Below, piece after piece: positions 30,876 to 35,775 of a stretch of DNA of 35,775 nucleotides. The position numbers and the translations under genes are program-made. A model generated the notes under the pieces. That model saw nothing but the letters and a program-made list of their open reading frames with translations, was not told the DNA's origin and searched no databases. Positions within the stretch are counted from its first letter, which is position 1, and every line of letters begins with the position of its first letter. Source of the stretch: Mesorhizobium muleiense (lineage in GTDB: Bacteria; Pseudomonadota; Alphaproteobacteria; Rhizobiales; Rhizobiaceae); the NCBI RefSeq assembly GCF_900099905.1, contig NZ_FNEE01000038.1, forward strand, positions 1-35,775, given 5' to 3'.

Positions 30876-31778
30876 TCACGCCTGCGCCGCCAGCCAGTCC
30901 CGGACCTTGCGGGCATTGTCACTGAGGTCGCGGGTTCTCGACCAGATGACATGAAAGCCCTTGCCGGTCGTCATCGTGTGGCCGGTCGCTCGCACCAGCA
31001 GACCCGACGCCAGCAGGCGCTCGGCGAGGTGACCCCAGCCGAGCGCAATGCCTTGCCCTTCCATGACCGCCTGGATCACCAGCGCATAATCGTTGATGCG
31101 CAAGCCGCGCCCGGCATCGGTGATGTTGACCCCGGCCGAGGCGAACCACTCGTCCCAGCTCGCGGCTTCGCGAAATGGCTCTTCGAGATGGATGAGCCGG
31201 TGCGATGGCAGATCCTCGACGCTCTCCGGCAGTCCGAACCGCGCCACATAGCTTGCGCCGGCAACCGGGAATATTTCCTCATCGGCGAGCGGCAGCGAAT
31301 GATAGTCCGGCCATCCCTGGGGTTCGCCGCCACGAACGCCGAGGGGAATGTCTTCGGCGATGATGTCGAGATCGCGGTCGGCGGTCTGGATGCGCAGGTC
31401 GATGCCCGGCAATTCGTCGCGGAACTGCTGCAGGCGCGGCATCATCCAGAACGAGGCGAAGGCGGTCGAGGCAGCGAGCGTCACATGGCCGCCGGTCGCC
31501 TGTAGGCGCAGATCCTCCGCCGACTTGCGGATGTGCGACAGGCCGAGCGAGACGTCGGCGTGGAAACGCTCGCCGGCTTCGGTAAGGCTGACCTGACGAT
31601 GGCGGCGCTGGAAGAGTTTCGCGCCGAGCTGCTCTTCAAGCCCGCGGATCGCATAGGACACGGCAGCCTGCGTCATGCCGAGCTCCCGCCCGGCGGCGGT
31701 AAAGCTCGACAGCCGGCCGGCGGCCTCGAAAACGATCAGGCTGCCGGCCGAGGGCAGCAGATGGCGCAAGCTTCGCAT
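30876..31778 (-). CDS. LysR-family transcriptional regulator (GcvA-like) facing the MttB-family gene
   Basis: A 300-residue LysR regulator of the GcvA-like branch. The helix-turn-helix region runs from SLIVFEAAGRLSSFTAAGRE through MTQAAVSYAIRGLEEQLGA to the wing RHRQVSLTEAG. The effector domain contains TLAASTAFASFWMMPRLQQF and IPLGVRGGEPQGWPD. It is divergent from the MttB-family methyltransferase, with 92 bp between starts, and is therefore the likely regulator of the methylated-amine module. A perfect 15-bp palindrome covers its start codon (31777-31791). Confidence 0.94.
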   Translation of the reverse strand: MRSLRHLLPSAGSLIVFEAAGRLSSFTAAGRELGMTQAAVSYAIRGLEEQLGAKLFQRRHRQVSLTEAGERFHADVSLGLSHIRKSAEDLRLQATGGHVTLAASTAFASFWMMPRLQQFRDELPGIDLRIQTADRDLDIIAEDIPLGVRGGEPQGWPDYHSLPLADEEIFPVAGASYVARFGLPESVEDLPSHRLIHLEEPFREAASWDEWFASAGVNITDAGRGLRINDYALVIQAVMEGQGIALGWGHLAERLLASGLLVRATGHTMTTGKGFHVIWSRTRDLSDNARKVRDWLAAQA

Positions 31779-31791
31779 AAGCTGAGCTTAT
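31777..31791. promoter_or_regulatory. Perfect 15-bp palindrome over the LysR start codon (candidate operator)
   Basis: ATAAGCT-g-AGCTTAT is an exact inverted repeat with one central base. It overlaps the first two bases of the LysR start codon (31776-31778, minus strand). The site contains ATAAG-N5-CTTAT symmetry of the kind LysR proteins bind. It lies 80 bp upstream of the MttB-family start, a suitable distance for activation. Function is inferred. Confidence 0.7.
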
Positions 31792-31870
31792 ACAAGTGAT
31801 CAGGATTTTCCAGCGTCACAGCGATATTTCCTCTCGCTAGGCTGGTCGTCATTGGGAGGATAGAGTTGCC

Positions 31871-33421
31871 ATGAACGCACCGGCCGCCGAAGTCACCGAA
31901 CACGCCAACCGCCGAGGTGGCGGCCGCCTGGGCCGCAAGGCGCTGCGGGGAACTCCGATGGCGTCGTTTCCGACGCTGGTTCGCAACATACCCGCATACC
32001 AAATGGTCCCGGACGAGGCTGTCGAGCTGATCCACCAGGAGTCGCTGTCGATCCTCGAAGAGGTTGGCTGCGAGTTCCGCGACGACGAGGCCATAGCCCT
32101 GTGGCAGGCCGCCGGAGCCGATGTCTCCGAGACGCGCGTCCGCATTGACCGCGCGCTCTTGATGGAGCTGGTCTCGAAAGTCCCGCCGGAGTTCACGCTC
32201 AATGCGCGCAACCCCGAGCGCTCGGTCCGCGTCGGCGGCAAGAATTCCATCTTCGTGCCGATGTATGGCGCGCCTTACGTACGCGACCTCGACAACGTCA
32301 GGCGCTATGGCACGCTCGCCGACCTTCAGAATTTTCATAAGCTCGCTTACATGGCGCCGGCGCTGCATTCGTCGAGCTCGATCATCTGCGAGCCGATGGA
32401 AATTGCGGTGCCGAAGCGTCACCTCCACATCATCCATTCGGCGCTGAAGCATTCCGACAAGCCGTTCATGGGCATCGTGACATCCAGGGAACGCGCCGAA
32501 GACACGATGGCGATGGCGGGCATCGTGTTCGGCGAGGATTTTGTCCGTGACAACCCGGTGTTGGTCGCGATCACCAATTGCAACTCGCCGCTGGTATGGG
32601 ACGCCACCATGCTGGACGCGATGAAGGTCTATGCGCGTCACAACCAGCCGTTGATCCTGGCGCCGTTCGCGCTGTGCGGCGCCTCGACTTCGGCCTCGGC
32701 GGTGGGAGCGGTCGCGCAGGTCAATGCCGAAGCGCTGGCGGGCGTCGCCTTCACGCAGCTGCTGCGTCCCGGTTCGCCGCAGATCTACGGACAGTTCATG
32801 GTCACGGTCGACATGAAGACCGGCGCGCCGATGGGTGGCACGCCCGAGGCCGCCCAGATGATGTATCTGATGGGAGCACTGGCGCGGAAATACCGGCTGC
32901 CCTGGCGCACGTCGGGCTTCCATGTCGGGTCGAAACTGAACGACGCCCAGGCGGGCTACGAGGCGAACATGCTGATGCATGCCGCTATCCTTGCCGGCGC
33001 CAACTACATTTGGCACTCCGCCGGATGGCTCGAGGCCGGCCTGACCTGCGGCTATTCAAAATTCGCGACCGACTGCGAACAGCTTGTCGGCTGGTACAAA
33101 TATGCCGGCGGCCTGCCGTTCGACGATTTCAAGGAAGCGATGGCGGCGATCCGCGAGGTCGGGCCGCAGGGCCATTTTCTCGGCACCCAGCACACGCTCG
33201 AGCATTTCCAGTCCGCCTTCTTCATGCCCAGCATCATGGACTTCAATTCCTACGAACAGTGGAAGGCTGAAGGGGCAAAGGACCACGACACGCGCGGCCG
33301 CGAGAAAGCGCGCAACATGCTCGCCGATTATGAGGAGCCGAAGCTCGATGACGGCATCGCCGATGGTCTCAAGGATTTGATCGCGCTGCGCGAGGAGAAG
33401 CTGCCGGACAGCGTTAGTTAA
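31871..33421 (+). CDS. MttB-superfamily (non-pyrrolysine) corrinoid-dependent methyltransferase
   Basis: A 516-residue protein of the trimethylamine methyltransferase (MttB/COG5598) superfamily, a TIM-barrel enzyme that moves a methyl group from a quaternary or tertiary amine to a corrinoid protein. Family segments seen: LIHQESLSILEEVGCEF at the start, TLADLQNFHKLAYMAP, FMGIVTSRERAEDT, VLVAITNCNSPLVWD, and a C-terminal EHFQSAFFMPSIMDFNSYEQ. No TAG codon is read through, so it lacks the pyrrolysine of archaeal trimethylamine enzymes; non-pyrrolysine relatives act on glycine betaine, proline betaine or carnitine. The corrinoid partner is encoded 1.8 kb downstream. GGAGGA at 31855-31860 supports the start. 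The actual substrate is not determined. Confidence 0.92.
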   Translation: MNAPAAEVTEHANRRGGGRLGRKALRGTPMASFPTLVRNIPAYQMVPDEAVELIHQESLSILEEVGCEFRDDEAIALWQAAGADVSETRVRIDRALLMELVSKVPPEFTLNARNPERSVRVGGKNSIFVPMYGAPYVRDLDNVRRYGTLADLQNFHKLAYMAPALHSSSSIICEPMEIAVPKRHLHIIHSALKHSDKPFMGIVTSRERAEDTMAMAGIVFGEDFVRDNPVLVAITNCNSPLVWDATMLDAMKVYARHNQPLILAPFALCGASTSASAVGAVAQVNAEALAGVAFTQLLRPGSPQIYGQFMVTVDMKTGAPMGGTPEAAQMMYLMGALARKYRLPWRTSGFHVGSKLNDAQAGYEANMLMHAAILAGANYIWHSAGWLEAGLTCGYSKFATDCEQLVGWYKYAGGLPFDDFKEAMAAIREVGPQGHFLGTQHTLEHFQSAFFMPSIMDFNSYEQWKAEGAKDHDTRGREKARNMLADYEEPKLDDGIADGLKDLIALREEKLPDSVS

Positions 33422-33463
33422 TCCACGGGCGAAGACCCAAAGGCAACCATAAGGGAGGAAATA

Positions 33464-35113
33464 ATGGCACTCTTCAGAAACAACGGTGATCGTGTCCCCA
33501 GCGTTATCGAGGCGATGGCTGAAGAAGCCCGCTCGGGCCGGATGGACCGGCGCGAGTTTCTGGCGCTGGCAAGCGCGTTCGGGGCATCGACTGCCCTTGC
33601 CTACGCTATGATCGGTCTTGCGGTGCCGGGACGGGCTTTGGCCGAAGAGCCCAGGAAAGGCGGAACGCTGCGCGTATCTATGTCGGTGAAGGCGCAGAAG
33701 GATCCGCGTACTTACGACTGGGTGGAGCTTGCGAACATTTCGCGCTGCTGGCTCGAGCCGCTTGTCCGCTACACCCGCGAATTCACTTTCGAGCCGGTCC
33801 TGCTCGAGAGCTGGGACGTCAACGACGACGCCACCGAATACGTGCTGCATCTGCGCAAGGGCGTCACCTGGAACAATGGCGACGCCTTCAACGCCGACGA
33901 CGTGGTCTACAATCTGACGCGCTGGTGCGAGAAGGATGCCGCCGGCAATTCGATGGCCGCGCGCGTCGGTGCGCTGATCGACGTCAAAACCGGCAAGGCC
34001 AGGGACGGGGCGATCACCAAGGTCGACGACAACACGGTCAAGCTGACGCTGAACGAACCTGATATCTCGCTGATCCCGAACTTCACCGACTATCCAGCGC
34101 TCGTCGTCCACCGCAAATTCGATGCCGATGGCGCCGATCCGCTCGCCAAGCCGATCGGCACAGGGCCTTTCGAGCTTGTGTCTTATTCGGTCGGCCAGAA
34201 CGCGGTCGTCAAGCGTCGCGAGAATGGCAAATGGTGGGGCGGTGAAGCGCCGCTCGACAGCGTCGAATTCATCGACTACGGCACCGACTTCAACGCCTCG
34301 GTGAATGCATTCGAATCCGAGGAAATCGACGTCAATTTCGAGACGCCCGCCGACTTCATCGACATCCTCGACCAGATGGATCTGGTGAAATCGGAGGTCG
34401 CGACAGCAACCACGCTCGTTGCCCGCACCAACATCACGCACAAGCCTTATGATGACCAGCGGGTACGCAACGCCCTGCAAATGGCCGTCGACAACAATGC
34501 GGTGCTCGATCTTGGCTACGCCGGGCGCGGCACCCCAGGTGAAAACCACCACGTCAGCCCGATCCATCCGGAATATTTTCCGCTGCCCAAGAAGACACGC
34601 GATGCGGCCGGCGCCAAGAAGCTGATGGCCGAGGCCGGACAGGCCGATTTCGAGCATGAACTGATCACCGTCGAGGACGATTGGCAAAAGAACACCGGCG
34701 ACGCGATTGCCGGCCAGCTGCGCGATGCCGGGATCAAGGTGAAGCGCACGGTGCTGCCGGGGTCGACCTTCTGGAACGACTGGACGAAATACCCCTATTC
34801 CATGACCATCTGGTACATGCGCCCACTCGGCGTTCAGGTGTTGGCGCTCGGCTATCGCACCGGCGAGGCCTGGAATGAAACGGCGTATTCGAATCCTGAT
34901 TTCGACGCCAAGCTCAAGCAGGCCCTCTCACTCATCGACGTGGAGAAGCGCCGCGAGGTCATGAAGGACGTCGAGCAGATCCTGCAGGATTCGGGCGTCA
35001 TCATTCAGCCGTTCTGGCAGAAGCTGTACAGCCACATGAACAAGAAGGTGAAGAACTACGCGGTCCACCAGACTTTCGAGATGGATCTCCAGAACGTCTG
35101 GCTGGACGCCTGA
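33464..35113 (+). CDS. Tat-exported family-5 extracellular solute-binding protein
   Basis: A 549-residue ABC-transporter binding protein of the peptide/nickel/opine family 5. The N-terminus carries a twin-arginine signal (MDRREFLALAS, Arg29-Arg30), then a hydrophobic stretch and a likely cleavage after residue 60 (RALA before EEP). Tat export means it folds in the cytoplasm first. Mature segments typical of the family: KGGTLRVSMSV, VLHLRKGVTWNNGDAFNADD, and KPYDDQRVRNALQMAVDNNA. GGGAGGA precedes the ATG. Lying between the methyltransferase and corrinoid genes, it probably binds the methylated substrate of the pathway. No permease or ATPase is in the window; they may lie further right. Confidence 0.93.
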   Translation: MALFRNNGDRVPSVIEAMAEEARSGRMDRREFLALASAFGASTALAYAMIGLAVPGRALAEEPRKGGTLRVSMSVKAQKDPRTYDWVELANISRCWLEPLVRYTREFTFEPVLLESWDVNDDATEYVLHLRKGVTWNNGDAFNADDVVYNLTRWCEKDAAGNSMAARVGALIDVKTGKARDGAITKVDDNTVKLTLNEPDISLIPNFTDYPALVVHRKFDADGADPLAKPIGTGPFELVSYSVGQNAVVKRRENGKWWGGEAPLDSVEFIDYGTDFNASVNAFESEEIDVNFETPADFIDILDQMDLVKSEVATATTLVARTNITHKPYDDQRVRNALQMAVDNNAVLDLGYAGRGTPGENHHVSPIHPEYFPLPKKTRDAAGAKKLMAEAGQADFEHELITVEDDWQKNTGDAIAGQLRDAGIKVKRTVLPGSTFWNDWTKYPYSMTIWYMRPLGVQVLALGYRTGEAWNETAYSNPDFDAKLKQALSLIDVEKRREVMKDVEQILQDSGVIIQPFWQKLYSHMNKKVKNYAVHQTFEMDLQNVWLDA

Positions 35114-35138
35114 GTTAGCTCCCAAGGCTGGCAATGAC

Positions 35139-35174
35139 CCGCCGGCACCCGTTGCAGAAAACAGGTGCCGGCGG
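35139..35174 (+). other. Strong hairpin between the binding-protein and corrinoid genes
   Basis: CCGCCGGCACC (35139-35149) and GGTGCCGGCGG (35164-35174) are exact reverse complements, with a 14-base loop. There is no T-run, so it is not a standard terminator. Such hairpins after binding-protein genes often protect the 3' end of the upstream message and lower expression of the genes after it. Confidence 0.7.
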
Positions 35175-35209
35175 ACCGCAAGCCATTGAAATCAGTGAGT
35201 GCGTCAAAC

Positions 35210-35775
35210 ATGTCCGACGACGAGATCATCCTTTCCGAGCTTTCCGACGACGAACTCGTGCAGCAGATGCACGACGACCTTTATGACGGGCTGAAGGAAG
35301 AGATCGAGGAAGGCACCAACATCCTTCTCGAGCGCGGCTGGGCGCCTTACAAGGTGCTGACCGAGGCGCTGGTCGAAGGCATGCGCATCGTCGGCGAGGA
35401 TTTTCGCGACGGCATCCTGTTCGTGCCGGAAGTGCTGTTGTCGGCCAACGCGATGAAGGCGGGCATGTTCATCCTGCGTCCGCTGCTTGTCGCCACCGGC
35501 GCGCCGAAGCAGGGCAAGATGGTGATCGGCACCGTCAAGGGCGACATCCACGACATCGGCAAGAACCTTGTCGGCATGATGATGGAGGGCGCCGGCTTCG
35601 ACGTCATCGACCTCGGCATCAACAATGCGGTGGAAAAATATCTCGACGCCATCGAACAGCACCAGCCTGACATCATCGGCATGTCGGCGCTGCTGACGAC
35701 GACCATGCCCTACATGAAGGTCGTCATCGACACGATGAAGGAAAAGGGCATCCGCGACGACTACGTCGTGCTGGT
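35210..35775 (+). CDS. B12-binding corrinoid protein (MttC/MtbC type), cut by the window edge
   Basis: The first 188 residues of a corrinoid protein are present; the C-terminal end lies outside the window. A helical N-terminal cap domain (about residues 15-90, with GTNILLERGWAPYKVLTEAL and FVPEVLLSANAMKAG) is followed by a Rossmann-like B12 domain. DIHDIG is at residues 112-117, with His114 expected to be the lower ligand of cobalt, and SALLTTTMPYMK completes the pocket. It would accept the methyl group from the MttB-family enzyme and pass it to a second methyltransferase, probably using tetrahydrofolate. The start may instead be GTG at 35195, adding five residues; neither has a clear ribosome binding site. 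Confidence 0.92.
   Translation, partial: MSDDEIILSELSDDELVQQMHDDLYDGLKEEIEEGTNILLERGWAPYKVLTEALVEGMRIVGEDFRDGILFVPEVLLSANAMKAGMFILRPLLVATGAPKQGKMVIGTVKGDIHDIGKNLVGMMMEGAGFDVIDLGINNAVEKYLDAIEQHQPDIIGMSALLTTTMPYMKVVIDTMKEKGIRDDYVVL

Noticed and set aside
31871..33421. Pyrrolysine-containing MttB
   Set aside because: The gene is a single open frame without an internal TAG codon, so there is no site for pyrrolysine.
33056..34687. 543-residue open frame on the minus strand
   Set aside because: It covers the MttB-family and family-5 binding-protein genes from the other strand and has no recognisable domain.

Overview
The window is high-GC DNA with the gene content and style of a rhizobial alphaproteobacterium of the order Hyphomicrobiales, most likely Mesorhizobium or a close relative. 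This is an inference from the protein families (DUF4170, DUF2093, the waaA-lpxK neighbourhood, many ABC importers and LysR regulators) and from at least four palindromic intergenic elements resembling the RIME-type repeats of rhizobia. No database search was possible. No tRNA, rRNA, CRISPR array, transposase or phage gene was seen.

Layout. 1-1774: a two-gene ArsR/SRPBCC unit bracketed by a 67-bp direct repeat. 1775-8304: a LacI-controlled sugar operon (regulator, binding protein, two permeases, GH127 beta-L-arabinofuranosidase) with two RIME-like palindromes inside it and no ATPase gene. 8403-10188: a PIG-V-like membrane glycosyltransferase and a small membrane-anchored partner. 10154-14060: amino-acid metabolism, with a PLP dehydratase and an ornithine-cyclodeaminase-family dehydrogenase in divergent orientation, then a FAD amine oxidase. 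14236-15072: a two-domain GNAT acetyltransferase. 15095-17256 (minus strand): GtrB-like glycosyltransferase, SAM methyltransferase and GtrA-like membrane protein, with overlapping ends. 17595-23676: pmbA, a cysQ-like phosphatase, a DUF4170 protein, a DUF374 acyltransferase, waaA and lpxK (envelope and lipid A genes), then a DUF2093 protein on the minus strand. 23820-25729: divergent LysR/EamA exporter pair. 25774-28270: P-loop kinase-like protein and mutL. 28639-28803: an unusually AT-rich 54-residue single-span membrane ORF. 28861-30860: divergent LysR/quinone-oxidoreductase pair. 30876-35775: LysR divergent from an MttB-family methyltransferase, a Tat-exported family-5 binding protein and a B12-binding corrinoid protein cut by the window edge.

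The two systems of most interest are the LacI/GH127 operon, apparently for uptake and hydrolysis of L-arabinofuranosyl sugars from plant cell-wall glycoproteins, and the right-end MttB/corrinoid module, which looks like B12-dependent demethylation of a quaternary amine in a bacterium that lacks the pyrrolysine version (no in-frame TAG). A regulatory theme recurs: each of the three LysR genes has a perfect inverted repeat on or within a few bases of its own start codon, facing a divergent target gene, and the ArsR and LacI genes also have symmetric sites at their starts.
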